Below are positions 1-11,184 of a stretch of DNA of 64,000 nucleotides, one piece after another. Position numbers and translations under genes: made by a program. Every line of letters begins with the position of its first letter. The stretch's first letter is position 1. Source of the DNA: Isoetes taiwanensis (lineage: Eukaryota; Streptophyta; Lycopodiopsida; Isoetales; Isoetaceae); contig JAJEKV010000175.1 in NCBI GenBank assembly GCA_021234155.1, positions 124,001-188,000 of the forward strand. The letters are read 5' to 3'. Below the pieces are notes generated by a model that saw only the letters and a list, made by a program, of their open reading frames with translations, searched no databases and was not told the origin of the DNA.

Positions 1-110
1 AAGGGAAAGGGATAGGGCTTTTCTCACTTTTGCATCCCAAAAGCATTTACGGGCTCTCAACTTTTGCCCGACAGGAACGCACCATTACTAGTCTCATATA
101 TTTTTCATGC
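1..110 (-). repeat. Head segment of the purine/pyrimidine-tract repeat
   Basis: The first 110 bases are the reverse-strand version of the segments that start the pyrimidine tracts at 11155, 13285 and 13793: a short purine run, then sequence complementary to a CTATAAAT-like box, then the ACCATTACTAGT motif. It joins directly to the 3' flank of an 11S-globulin-like copy. The purine tract presumably continues outside the window. Confidence 0.6.
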
Positions 111-189
111 CCTCGAGCATTTAAATTGTCACTGTGGCGGGCACACCACCACATAAGCGCCAAAAGGAAGGGGGGATCGGCGACAGCAG

Positions 190-1632
190 TCAAAGCTACA
201 GGAGCTCCTCCTCTCGCTAGCTGGAAAATAATTGACTCGCTTAGGCGGCGGGGACGCTAAGCTCCTCACGCCACATCTGCCTCACCCCAAGTGCACTGGA
301 CAAGATACCTCACGGGAATCGTGTGTGCGCAGGTTGCCTCCAATGAGGAGCGGCGTCACCGAGGGCTGCAGGTTGGACAATGCGAGGCAAGGAACAAAGA
401 AATAAGTGAGTGCAAGATAGGAAAATGAATGTGCATGGAAGTGCTCTTGATGGTTTTACGATCGTGGTTGATCACTTCAAAAGAGTAGAACCCTTCATCC
501 CGGCGAAAGCAGCGAATGAGGATGGGAGTTGGGGATCAGTGCAAAAAGGTCTCCTTGCCTCAATTCTCCTCCCGACCCCTCTACTCCCAGTCTTGGAAAT
601 GACCTCCAACCTCAAGCGGACCCTTGGGCGGCGTGCATGAGCTTGTCACCGGGTTGTGGGCGTAGTTTGGTGCAAACAAGGCCCCACAGATACAAGACAA
701 TGAAACACGTTAAGACAAAGCCTTTGCGATACAACATGGGTTTGCACCCCTCCTCCCCAAATTGATATGCTCTCCCCTTCTAATAATCGCAAGTAGCGTG
801 CTGCCATGGACAAAGCTGCCCAAGAAGGGCATCCCCCATTGCTGACTTCCGCTTGAGACTCTCCACCGCTTTCTCACTGGCCTCTGGAAAACCCGTCCCG
901 AGCTGATGGATAAGATGGTTTGGCACCCACGCTCGGGGTGGACATTTGCGGCCGCATGTCTTCCCCCGAGACCTTGATAATTCCGCCTGGTTTTGTTGCC
1001 CTGATCAACTCCCGCACCCTTTCCTGAGATGTCAGTCAATGCTTGAGCCAGAACATCACGGTAAATGCGACATGACAAAAGGTCAAAGTCCCGCATCCAA
1101 GAACAACAGACGCTCAGAATTTATTGCGTGATCTGGGGCCAGCAATGGAAAACGGAGTACCATCGAGAAAACAAAAGACAAATCACAAAGGCGAGTCCCT
1201 CACCCTAGGATTCCTGCTAAAGGTTGAGAAACCAACACCAAGTATCTCTGCCAAGCTCTTCTTGGTCGCTTTGTAAAACCAAAATGCATGTCCGCCAAAG
1301 GAATGGTTATCCGCCGTAAGCCCCTCCCCTACCGCACCCGGCTCCTCTAGCTAACACGCGGCCTGCAAAGATTGACGACACCCATGATTTCGGAACCTCT
1401 CACGATGGTCGCCGATGAACCCAGCGTTGTGGAACGTAAAGGGAGACCAATCCATTGACTCAATCACTATCTGATCTGCATTGAATCCAGACTTTTCTGA
1501 GTGCCGGGAACTCTTCTCTCCCATCTCTCCTAGTCTACGCCAAGCTCTCTATCTCAGTCCGAGGCTGCAGAGCTTGATTATTACCCAGAGGAGGAGGGCG
1601 ACCACGGCAATTAGGGACTGGTGCATGGCCAT
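190..1632 (-). pseudogene. 11S globulin-like storage protein (cupin) pseudogene, copy A
   Basis: Decayed copy of a legumin/11S-type bicupin gene, read from an ATG at 1632. Exon 1 (about 1632-1210) encodes a signal peptide and first cupin, but with frameshifts. The next exon contains the QALDIS...RELIERQQNR-like helix (about 1060-960). A further exon (about 690-460) encodes the second cupin barrel. A 94-bp GT-AG intron (459-366) precedes the last exon (365-195) carrying the LGVSADVAEEL-type C-terminal helix. 11S globulins are secreted storage hexamers deposited in protein bodies. Several small indels break the frame, so no full protein is made as written, although some breaks could be assembly errors (see findings). 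The assignment rests on order and spacing of conserved cupin segments shared with the better-preserved copies. Confidence 0.75.
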
Positions 1633-1806
1633 TTCACTTGGAGCACAACCTCCATGTCCTTGCAGAGGCTAAGTGTTAATTCTGAGGCTCTCTTTGTAGA
1701 AGCTGATCGATAGGTGCATCGCGCCGCGATCGGCGCATGTAGGTGCATCGCGGGCACATGCAACTTGCCGATCCACTTTCACGTTCCCATTACCACAATA
1801 GTTTCC

Positions 1807-1814
1807 CATGCATG
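1807..1814. promoter_or_regulatory. RY motif CATGCATG
   Basis: Palindromic CATGCATG about 175 bp upstream of the copy A ATG. It is the legumin-box core bound by the ABI3/FUS3/LEC2 class of B3 factors in seed storage protein promoters. Occurs at the same distance in the three other promoter copies. Confidence 0.6.
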
Positions 1815-1831
1815 CTCAAAGAAATGCTCAA

Positions 1832-1905
1832 GGATGAGTAGGTCCAATGGTAAGCTCATGGGTCGATCTTTTTGGTCGAGGGTTAAAGCATTGCAATGTG
1901 CATAG
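1832..1905 (+). repeat. tRNA-like SINE head in the 11S upstream region (copy A)
   Basis: The plus strand reads GATGAGTAGGTCCAATGG then, about 40 nt later, a degraded GGTTCGAGC-like block. This resembles the A and B boxes of a tRNA-derived pol III promoter. The same block lies upstream of all other 11S-like copies, antisense to the gene, and its B box is clearer there. Confidence 0.45.
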
Positions 1906-1942
1906 GTCTCAAAAGAGTATGCTTCCTTATTGCGAAAAACCC

Positions 1943-1998
1943 GCATCTAGTTGTCTATCTAGCCATTCGGCGCATCTAGTTGTCTATCTAGCCATTCG
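1943..1998 (+). repeat. Tandem duplication of a 28-bp motif (copy A)
   Basis: Two adjacent copies of CATCTAGTTGTCTATCTAGC followed by CATTCG. The same doublet occurs at about 17780-17837 (reverse), 24702-24755 and 27010-27066, so the duplication predates amplification of the 11S array. Confidence 0.8.
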
Positions 1999-2433
1999 AA
2001 GACGACGCGCCCCCAGCACCCCTCCCTTTCTTTTTAATTTCAAAAGCGAGGCTATCGTTGTGGACCCCATGCGTTAGCGGAGCAAGCATACGCGCAACAC
2101 GTGCCATATCCCCGGTAAGGCCCGAAAGCGTCTGCGTGATCGCAGCGTTCATCGACAGCTTCGAAGCGCGTACAAGAGATTGAGTGTGCTTGACGGATAG
2201 CGAAGTGTTCCTTATTGCTTGCTTTTAACACAGGGTTTTGAATGAGTATGTCTAGCGCTAGAAGCATACCCAGTCTTACTTGGGTATATTTGGAAGTGTC
2301 TTTACATTTGGTAGCCTGAAATTAGTTGCAACAAGCAAGCAGCGACAAAATGAAGGGGAAAAGCACCGCGGGAGCGCAAAGGAATGATCACGAAATATTC
2401 TTTTTCATTGGATGTCGTCATCTTATATTATAA

Positions 2434-4981
2434 TGTTATTGTGTAAGTGTTGGACCCGCCCTAATTTGGGTGACTCGGATGTCGATGCATTACCGCAGTC
2501 CAAGATTCATTAGGCTAAAAATCGATTAGGTCTACATCGACCCAGATGGAAAGGGCTGCCGGTTGGTTTGTCGCGGAGGAGGGTATGCCTTAGGATGGTT
2601 TGTGCCTTACTGCAGCCAGTTTCTAGAAATTAGCCCGGTTTTGTCGCGGGCTTTTTAAGATTGAGAAGGTCCCAAGCCGGATGGCCATGATCGATCAAAA
2701 AAAGCAAAAATTCTTTTACCTCCGGATCTAATTCTTACCTCGGGATCTTATTGGGGCTTCTAGCGGTGGACCGTGTTTATCTTATGCTTGAGAGAAGGTT
2801 ACGGTAGAGTTTGCATGGTTTTGTATGCAAACCTTCAAAAAAATTGTTGTCGTTTTAGGCCATGTGCTAACCCTAACCCCTTTTCTTATAGTTACCTAGA
2901 GGGGATATGGCGTGGAAAGCGGTTAGGCGGCAGCGGCCCGCGGAGAAGAAATAGATACAAGCAGATGATCATCACCGGCCAAAGGTAGTGCTTCATCATC
3001 TCGGCTGCTCTACTCTTCTTTTGATTGCTTTTGATTTTGTGGAAGGAACCAAGAGGCTTCTCGAGTTGGCTACATCGGCATGGATAGTTTATGTGGCCCC
3101 TCGGTTCTAGCGATTGTTGTAGCGGAAACAAAAAGCTCATGAGGGAAATAGCCCGAGATCCAATAATTGCATCAAGTTGCTAATGAGGTAAAATTTATCT
3201 TGAGCCATAGGTATTATGTGTTCATTCCATAGGCTCATGCATTGGCAAGATACATATGTTTCTCTGGATATGATGATCCTGGGGTCTTTATTGTTGTAAA
3301 AAATCATACTTGGATGCATTTTAAGCGTTACATACCGGAAATTTGAGGGAAACTCTAATTGAGCTTTAGGGATGGTATTGAAAGGCAACCAAAGAAATGA
3401 GTTCTAATGTATCCTATTGGAATAAAGGTCCTACTTATAACAAGTCCCGAACTCCCTTGAACATCACTTAGCGTCATTGGTGCTTTTTGAAATAAGTGCA
3501 CTTCTACTCAAGCTTATGGTGTTCTTTTAATTTCTAAAACAAGCGAAGTGATAAAAAAACAATCAAGAAAAAATTATTTTAATCATTAGAGGCACATGTA
3601 TTGTGTCACCGCATATATTATATTAAATTCAAGTTGCATACACGTATTAGAGGCGCTTTTGATTCAAGGATGAAATGAAGAGGATGTAATGTGTTGCTCC
3701 ATGGACTCACCAGACTGTAAGACTTCTACTTGAGAGTTGAAGTAATTTCACGGGAAGTGCAAAGTGCAAGCGTGGATCCCAAATTCGTGCTTGGCTGCCG
3801 CCTTTTGGTGGCTTTATGATCCAATGATGAGAATTATGTTGCTCTTATGTTTTGCAACCACATTTTATTTCTTTGTAAAAGAAGATGGCAAGCAAGGCAA
3901 TTGCAAATGACATTAGAAGGAATTTAAAGGGTGGCCATCACATCATACACACGGAATCTTCATTTTTTCATGAAATTAGTTGAATTCATGATCATGGTTA
4001 AAAAGTATATTCTCTTATAGGTTCTCAATGGATGTTGCCTTTGACATTGTCATTATATATATGACAAGCTATATATGGAGGTTAAGCCTATATTGGAAAA
4101 CAATATTAAAGATCCCGTGTTTCTTGGTTTTATAGTGTCTCGCGAGTTGATGTGAGTTTGTGGAGCAGGCGGAGGTGCATCTTAGCGGTGACCATTTACA
4201 CAAACAACAATTTGCGTGAAGTATTGACTTTGAAGTAGTGGAATCTGTGGCCAAATATAGAGATGGATGCTCTTTGGAAGATCTTGGAACACCATATCAC
4301 ATGAGCAAAAGTTTATTCTTGTGAATGTTGTTACTATTGGCCTCCCATTTTAGAACATTTCAAATAAACATTTAGGCTATTCATATCCTAGAACATTTCC
4401 TGAGATCAGCATTTAAGCGTCTTTCATATGGGACTTAAGTGCAAAGGATGAAAAACAAACCACCCTACTTTGTTTTTTGTATTCCCCCCTTCATGTAATG
4501 TTTCATTTATAGTTGGATGAAATGGTTTCGCCATTATGTACTAGCGCATATAGGAAGCTAATACATAAGAAGAAACAAAAGGCTACCGTGATTGGCAAAA
4601 AGCTGCTATAACAACATATAACAAAGCTATGGGAAAGTGAAGTTGTGAAAATTGCAATAAAATGCGAAATTGTTAAAAACAAAATGTTTAAAGATTTTAA
4701 GTTCGGAGGCGTTTTTTATACTATTGTCCCAAAACCATTCATTAATGCTTTTAATGTGAAGTACAAACTTTATATGTTCACTTACAAGTTTTAACCAATG
4801 TTTGGGCCTCTCGGCTTGTGCATATTTAAAATAATAACTTATAAATATCCTGGGCTTGGTTTGGTAGTAAGTTATATCTTCTTTATTATTTTGGGAGGGT
4901 GTTGGTATTTGTGGGAATGCCGATGTACGCCCGCATGCGTGCGTTCCCTTTCGATCTTGAGGACGCTAGATTTGAAACACT
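2434..4981. other. AT-rich stretch without recognisable genes
   Basis: No open frame here resembles a protein family I know. The first ~60 bases resemble the tract-repeat core (compare 17383-17440). The rest is AT-rich, with short runs but no clear repeat structure or RNA gene. Confidence 0.5.
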
Positions 4982-5240
4982 CTGATTGAGAGAGGAGGGA
5001 AACTTATGTCGAGTTTGAGCAAGAAGCGCTTGCAAGAAGCTTCTTGCTGATGCATAGCCGAAATCTTCCCGGACATTAACTTTCATTTTATGCTCGCTAG
5101 GTGCTGACAGTCTTACCTTCACATAGGGATTGAGAGAGAGGGGAATTTATGTCAATTCGGAGCAAGAAGCCGCCACGTATGAGCTTGCCGCTCATGCATA
5201 GCCGGGCATTAACTTCCATTTTATGCTCATTAGATTAGGG
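4870..5240 (+). repeat. Dispersed repeat with internal tandem duplication
   Basis: Bases 4870-4980 resemble 44720-44850: a GTGTTGG block followed by a palindrome-derived GCCGATGTACGCCCGCATGC block. Two degenerate tandem units follow (about 4982-5128 and 5129-5240). Both start with ATTGAGAGAG, contain AGCAAGAAGC and GATGCATAGCCG-like words, and end with ATTTTATGCTC. No protein is evident. Confidence 0.6.
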
Positions 5241-8116
5241 GTGCAGATCAGTCCACATTCATGTATAGGAGCTAAGATCGGTGGAGAACCACGATGCACA
5301 AGTTTTTTTTTCTTTCTTGCACAAACCGTTCGGTGCATGGATGCTCGAGAAGGGTAACATTACTTGCATAATGTCGTTCCATATACTTATTGCATTGGAC
5401 CGATCATTTTTTTTTTCAATGGTTCCGCGGCCTTTGAGTGCGATAGTATCTGTAGTTCTAGATGCTTGCATGTGATCGGTTTAACGGGAATAGAAAAATG
5501 AGGCAACGCTTCTTCTTTCTTTAATATCTTTTGTGAGAGTTAGCGGGATGTTCTCAAAGATTCTTCCTTTCCATCTCTTCACGAAATAGATGGAATGGGT
5601 CGTGAATCATCTAGCCTTGAGAGGATGTCAAGGGTTTTGGGCATAAGAGGGTTTCAGGGGTATCATATAAGGTTCGGGATGCTCTTAGATGCTCCAATTT
5701 TACTACAAAATCCTGTATTTTTTCAAATAACCTTAGTGATGTCTTCGTTTGAGTGGATATTTGTCTTTTCTTATGTTATTTCTCTAAGCAAGTATTCGTT
5801 TAATCTACAATTGTCATGCATCTGTTTGTTATCTGCTTATTGTTGAGAACACGTTTGATTATTGTATCTGAATTGCAAGAACTGGTTTTGCAGTCTTTAG
5901 AAAATCTGCCAAGGTATACTGTTATACCTGCAACAAACATTGAGTATTGCTTACAGGTAAGGTTTTGCTTATCATGTTGCAAGTCTTTGACAGAATAGTA
6001 TGTCTTTGTTCTAGAAGAGAAGTAGAGATTTTGAGAAGATTATGGAGGAATCTTCTAAAATACAAGTCTTTCTCTCCATCTTTTATTGCCACAAGGATTC
6101 ATACGTTGATAATGTTTTGTTTGTTTATCTGATTTGCATTATATGACCATGTTGTTTTGTGGTGGTTCTTTACAAAGAGGATCAACATCATCGATTTTGT
6201 TTTATCCTCTTACTATTGATGGCTTTTATCATTGATAGCGTTTGCTCAGAAAAAAAAAAATCCATACCCCGCATGCCTTTTTGTCTTTTAATGCTTTTGA
6301 TTAAACCCCCATATCTTTTGCATGCCTTTTAAATCTCCCCCGATCATTCTTAAAATTATTACCATCCAAAAGAAGTTTGTCCCGTTTTATTTTTTCTTTT
6401 GTGTTCCAGGGTTTAAGAAGCTAATAAAAGATTGGGGGACTTTGGAAATCAACATTGAGGCAATGCTTTTCATTCTTCTCCTTGGAAAATCATCATCACC
6501 ACGATGATTATTGTTTTGTTTTGTTTTTTATTTGTTCCGATATTGCACTTTCGTTATTCAATATGCTTTGCTTGAATTAGCGGCAGATGCTCATTCTACA
6601 TATCCTCAGCTATTTGTATTAGTGATCGTTCTCTACCATATTATCCCAAGATATGCTGCAAATGACTTGATAAACCGGCATTTTTGTTAACAAGTAGGTG
6701 ATATAATAAATGCTAAATGTTATGTGTCTGCGTGGATTTTCTGCTTCTAGCCGATTTAAGGGAGAGCAAGCATATGATCATGATGTCAAACAAGCAGGTG
6801 ATAACGATGTTAAGGTAGAACTATTGCTTTTTTGCACTGGAATTCCTGAGGGGTGCAGAAAGGGGGAAGAAATAGGGCACTAACAAAAGTATCAAAATAG
6901 ATGCAATGTGAATATTTAGATGATAGCTTCATTAACAAATTGCATTTCATAGCTATGGAGTGGTCCAAATGTGCTTCATCTGTATGTAATTTAATGCAAT
7001 TTAACGTGGAATGCATTGGTGCACCCATTTTTATTGCAGACTAAGTATTGGCATTTCTCATGTAATTTTATGTTCTGTTGTGTAGCCATGAGGGATGTTT
7101 TCCATAGCACATGAGGTACATATTTTGCCCTTGTTTCAAATCTGTGCCTTACTATGTCCGAGACTAGGCGCCATACATATATGGTTTTGTATTCTTAACA
7201 TGTTGTTTTCTATTGCAGCGTGAACTTTTTTAGACCATACGACTCTATCTTGGCCCAGTAATCGATATCGAATTAAGCAAAGCTGTTGTCATTATTGAAT
7301 TAAAGATGCACAAGAGAGTTTACCAAATTGAAAATTCAGCTTGATTCAAATGCCAAGCTTCTTACATTTCTTAGAATGTCCTACTATTATAATTACCCCA
7401 TCCAACTGATACAACATATTCTTCAAAGACTTCTTTTGTTGAAAGTCTTATAAGAACCCAGTATGCTGAGAATTATCTTCTTGAAGTTCGAACCCATTTG
7501 TTTGCCATTGTCAAATTTTGCATCTTATGTGTTTGTGGTTTCATATTTCAACTTTGTTTATGTGATGTAGCTACATGGATTGCAATTATCAACGGATTTA
7601 GTTTGGTTAATTCTCGAAGAAAATGCCCGAACTAATGTATAGAGCATTGCAGTACTTGGGAAAAGCTACTCGATTCATTACCGTCGGGTTCAAAATAACT
7701 TATAAAAAATTTACATAATTGAATTGGCATTATGATTACTTTAAGCCCGTCTTATGGCTTCATTTATTTTTTTTAGATTAGAATTGGGTACTACGCCCCG
7801 TGCAAAAAGGTGTGCTTTTTATTTGACACAATGTGTTTTTAATTGTCACATAGTCTTGAAATGGGATTATAAGGTTAACTTATAATTTTTTTATTAAAGG
7901 AATATTATTCGATTGTCTTGATGTTAGTATAAAAGCAAAAAATGCCACCGCCAATTTCAATAGTTGTCACACCTAGATTTAAAAACAAATGTGGAGCTTA
8001 TACATTCTAATATTTGGGGTCCACAAATTTAGATTTTGGTTGTGATGCATGTGATAATGTCAATAGTATACCATTGATCTTTGGGGTGTTTACAAATTTG
8101 TCTAGGGTATGACCAC
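5241..8116. other. AT-rich stretch, no assignable gene
   Basis: A possible exon ends at 5957 with CAG|GTAAGG and would encode an ELVLQSLENLP segment, but no further exon could be linked to it and I do not recognise the family. The rest looks intronic or intergenic. Confidence 0.35.
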
Positions 8117-8260
8117 ATATATGTACAATGAAGGTTTTCTATTGCATATACCTATTACATCCTACCCTATTCCAGTCAGCTTTCTATTTTGCCACATATA
8201 TGTACTATAGAGGTTTTCTATCGTATCCACCTTCACATCCTATCTTATTCCACTTGAGCA
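8117..8260 (+). repeat. Direct duplication (~85 bp)
   Basis: Two copies of a block starting ATATATGTAC, followed by GAGGTTTTCTAT-like sequence and ending in CTATTCCA-like sequence, about 84 bp apart. The wider region (8150-8520) resembles 49250-49450 (ACACTC...TACATCTAC and GTTCTAGT words), suggesting an old dispersed repeat. Confidence 0.5.
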
Positions 8261-9404
8261 TCTATCCTATTCCAATTCTCGAGCATTCTAATGCACCCCA
8301 CACGTTCTTCTTATATCTACACACTCCATTTAAGAACTCTCTACATCTACAATTTGTATTAATGTAACCATTTAATTCCACCTACGCACTCATTCATTTC
8401 ATTCAATTTATGCACCTCCATTCTGGATACCCATGCGCATACCACTTGACTAATGCCTCATATGACGCCGCATACCGTTCTAGTCGCTATTGAATGTAGA
8501 GTTGTAACTCCATAAATATCCGCGGCTATATTTGCTAAAATCGTCACATGCAAATAAAAGTGCATATATGTAATGGTGGGTGTAGGACTTACTTTGCAAA
8601 ACAAAAACCATACTCATAAATGCAAAAAATAAAATTACACAGTACAAGCTCCCAATGTAAGCCCGCAGAATAAATATATTCACTCACGCTTTTAACCCAA
8701 GCTTTTGTCAATATGAAAAAGAAATCCCTTATAGCCCCGATAGTATTGTGCAGATGTCGTGGATATATAAAAAGAAATTCCTTAGCCCAATGGTGTTGTG
8801 GAAATCCATTATAGCCCATCAAGTTGGATAATATTGTGGCATTATTGACAGATTCCAACACTTTGCCCTCCCTAATTTGGATGGTGAGGATGACCCCTCG
8901 CGATCGCAGCCTAGATTAGTTCTACAAAAAAAAAAAAGAGCACAAAGCATGGCGGTAAAAGTCACATCCTTAACATTTTGCCTCTTTGAGCGTGGATGCG
9001 TTAAGAGCCCCTCCTTATGCTACATAAATTCCGCGACCTTAAAGCTTTTGCTTCCACCACTCAAGGAGGGAGCAAGAAGACATGGCCCAGCATGATGAGC
9101 AAGCACTCATCTATGACAAGCTTTGAAGAAGACAAGCGGTAAGACCAAGAGCAACAAACTTCACAAAACCGAGAGTGAGGACCAACATATGTAGGGACCG
9201 GTGAAATGGTTCAATCCGCGACTTGGTTGATGTACCCGAAGAATGTATCATTGTGGCAACAACTTCGTGACAACATCTTGGGCAGGGAAATAGCCCGGGA
9301 GGCGTATCTTGCCCAGAAAGTTGTATGACATGGCACCTTGACAACTGTCTGAAGATATGTTGAAGAAGACAACAAGGTTCTTTAGAGGTTAATGAGGACT
9401 CTTT
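8261..9404. other. No gene recognised
   Basis: AT-rich sequence. A CCCTAATTTGGATGG block near 8870 recalls the tract-repeat core, but it is short and diverged. Confidence 0.4.
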
Positions 9405-9604
9405 TTAACGCTTATTTCATTCGACCCAAAACATTTACAGACTCTCAATTTATGCCCGGAAGAACGCCGGGCACCATTACTAGTCTTATATTATAAAGTT
9501 TTTAAAGGTTATGTCATGAATCAAACCCTAATTTGTATGGTTGAGATCATCTAATTGCATTAGGTTGATGAGATTTATACGTGATGACTTCCCTACCGCC
9601 CGTG
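9405..9604 (-). repeat. Tract-repeat core segment, purine orientation
   Basis: Contains in order AAACATTTACAGACTCTCAA, CACCATTACTAGTCTTATA and AACCCTAATTTG. This is the reverse-strand order of the 13109-13305 core. It leads directly into the purine tract. Confidence 0.65.
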
Positions 9605-10983
9605 ATTAGCCATGATTTGAAAAGGGGAGGAGAAAAGGACAAAGTGAAAGGCAAAAGGCACAGTAAAAAAGTAAAAAGGAAAAAAGAAGGAAAAAGGGAA
9701 AAAAAAAAAAAGGGAAAAGAGGGAAAGAAAAATGAGGAAAGGAAAAGGTCACGGGGAAAAAGGGGAAGAGGAGAAAAGGGTAGAGAAAGGGAAAGAGGGG
9801 AGGGAGGGAGGAAAAGGCACACTTGGGGAAAAAGAGGAAACATGTGGGGGAAAGGAGAAAAAGGACACAAAGGGAAAGAGAAAAAGGGAGGGAGAAAGAG
9901 AAAGGAAAAGGGAAAAGAGAAAAAGAGAGGTGGAAGCGAGGAAGGAAGGAAAAAAGACATAGAAAACTAGAAGAAGGGAGGGGGGAAAAGTGAAGGAAAA
10001 AAAAAAGAAAGGTGAGGACAAGAATAAAAGTAATATGGGAAAAAAGGGGAAGAGGGAAAAAGTGTAGAGAGAAGAAAAAGGAGGAGGAGGAGGGAGTGAA
10101 AAACCTTTGGGGAGGGAGAGAAGGAAAAATGTGGGGGGAAGGAGAAAAGGAAGGAAAAAGGACACAAGAAAAGGGGAAGAGAAAAAAAAGGGGGGGAGGA
10201 GAGAAAGAAAAAGGAAAAAAAAAAAAAAGAGGGAAGCGGGAAGGGAAGGAAAAAGGGTCAGAAAATTGGAAGAAGGAAGGGGAAAAAGGAAGGGAAAAAA
10301 AAAGAAAAAGGAAAGTGTGAGAAATGAGAAAAAAGGAAGGTATGGAAAAAGGAAAGGAAAAGAACAAAGGAGGAGGAAAGGAAAAGAAAGGCACGAAAAT
10401 AAAGGAAGGGCAACGAAAATGAGAAGAAAAAAGGGTGGGGCAAGGAGGAAAAGGAAGAGAAAAGGAAACAAAAGGGAGGGGGATAGAGGAAGAACTGTAC
10501 CCGGAAAAGAGTAAAAATGTTGTTATATGTCAGCGAAAAATATTGGAAGGAAAGGAGAAGGGGAAAGGGCTGCCAAAGGAGGAGTGGAGAGTGAGGGGAG
10601 CTGAGAAAGGCAAGAAGATAAGAGGAAAAGGAAAGGAAATGGGGAGGGAGAAGAAAGGGAATGAGGAAAAATAAGGGTAAATAGGGGAAGGGAGGGAAGG
10701 AGGGGAACAAAAAAGAAGAGGTAATAAAAGAAAAAGGGAAAAGCAGTGGAATAGAAGAACGAAAAGGCAAAAAGGAAAGGAACGGGTGGGGAAAGGAAAG
10801 GGCAACGAGCTGGAGAAAAATGGATTGCAAAATCAAAAAATGAAAATGGAAGGAAAATAAAACGAAAAGGAAAAATGGTAGAAATGGAAGAGTGGAAAGA
10901 AAAAGGTAAATAAAAAAATCGGTGTTGGGAAAGGAGGGAAAAGAAAGAGCATCGAATGTAAAAGGAAAGGAAAAGAAAGGAGG
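9605..10983 (+). repeat. Purine-rich tract (~1.4 kb)
   Basis: Almost entirely A and G on the plus strand, with only scattered C/T. It is built of degenerate GGGAAAAGGAAAGG-like words and occasional GGCACGGGAAAAGG words, the complement of the CCCATGCCCTTTTCC words in the pyrimidine tracts. Long open frames on either strand (Lys/Glu/Arg/Gly-rich or Phe/Ser/Pro/Leu-rich) follow from composition and are not genes. Confidence 0.9.
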
Positions 10984-11184
10984 TGAATGTGGTCAAATGC
11001 CATCAGTGGATTTTATGAATAAGGAATTCATCAAACAATTTGTTCTCGCGACATAATTCCTGAAAGAGGTTCCGAAGAATTACTGGCTCCATTTCTAGTA
11101 CATCTTATATTATAATTAGTAATGGTAATTTCAGCTGCTGTCAGCGAAGTTGAGAGCCTATAAATGTTTTTGGTCGTGAGGAGA
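10984..11184 (+). repeat. Tract-repeat core and head with TATA-like box
   Basis: Spacer between a purine tract (left) and a pyrimidine tract (right). It carries CATCTTATATTATAATTAGT, TAGTAATGGTA and then GAGAGCCTATAAATG, the head motif that recurs just before each pyrimidine tract. Confidence 0.6.

Larger units (their letters stand above)
1633..2433 (-). promoter_or_regulatory. Upstream region of 11S-like copy A
   Basis: About 800 bp conserved with the upstream regions of the copies starting at 18143, 24392 and 26697. It contains in order (away from the ATG) a run of CATGCA-related words, the RY motif at 1807-1814, a tRNA-like box at about 1832-1905 and a tandem 28-bp motif at 1943-1998. Similarity to the other copies stops at about 2433, where sequence resembling the tract-repeat core (TTATATTATAATGTTAT) begins. 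No convincing TATA box is visible. Confidence 0.55.

Noticed and set aside
5880-5960. Exon of a RING-type or other known gene
   Set aside because: The splice donor is good, but the encoded ~20 residues match nothing I recognise and no adjacent exon is found.
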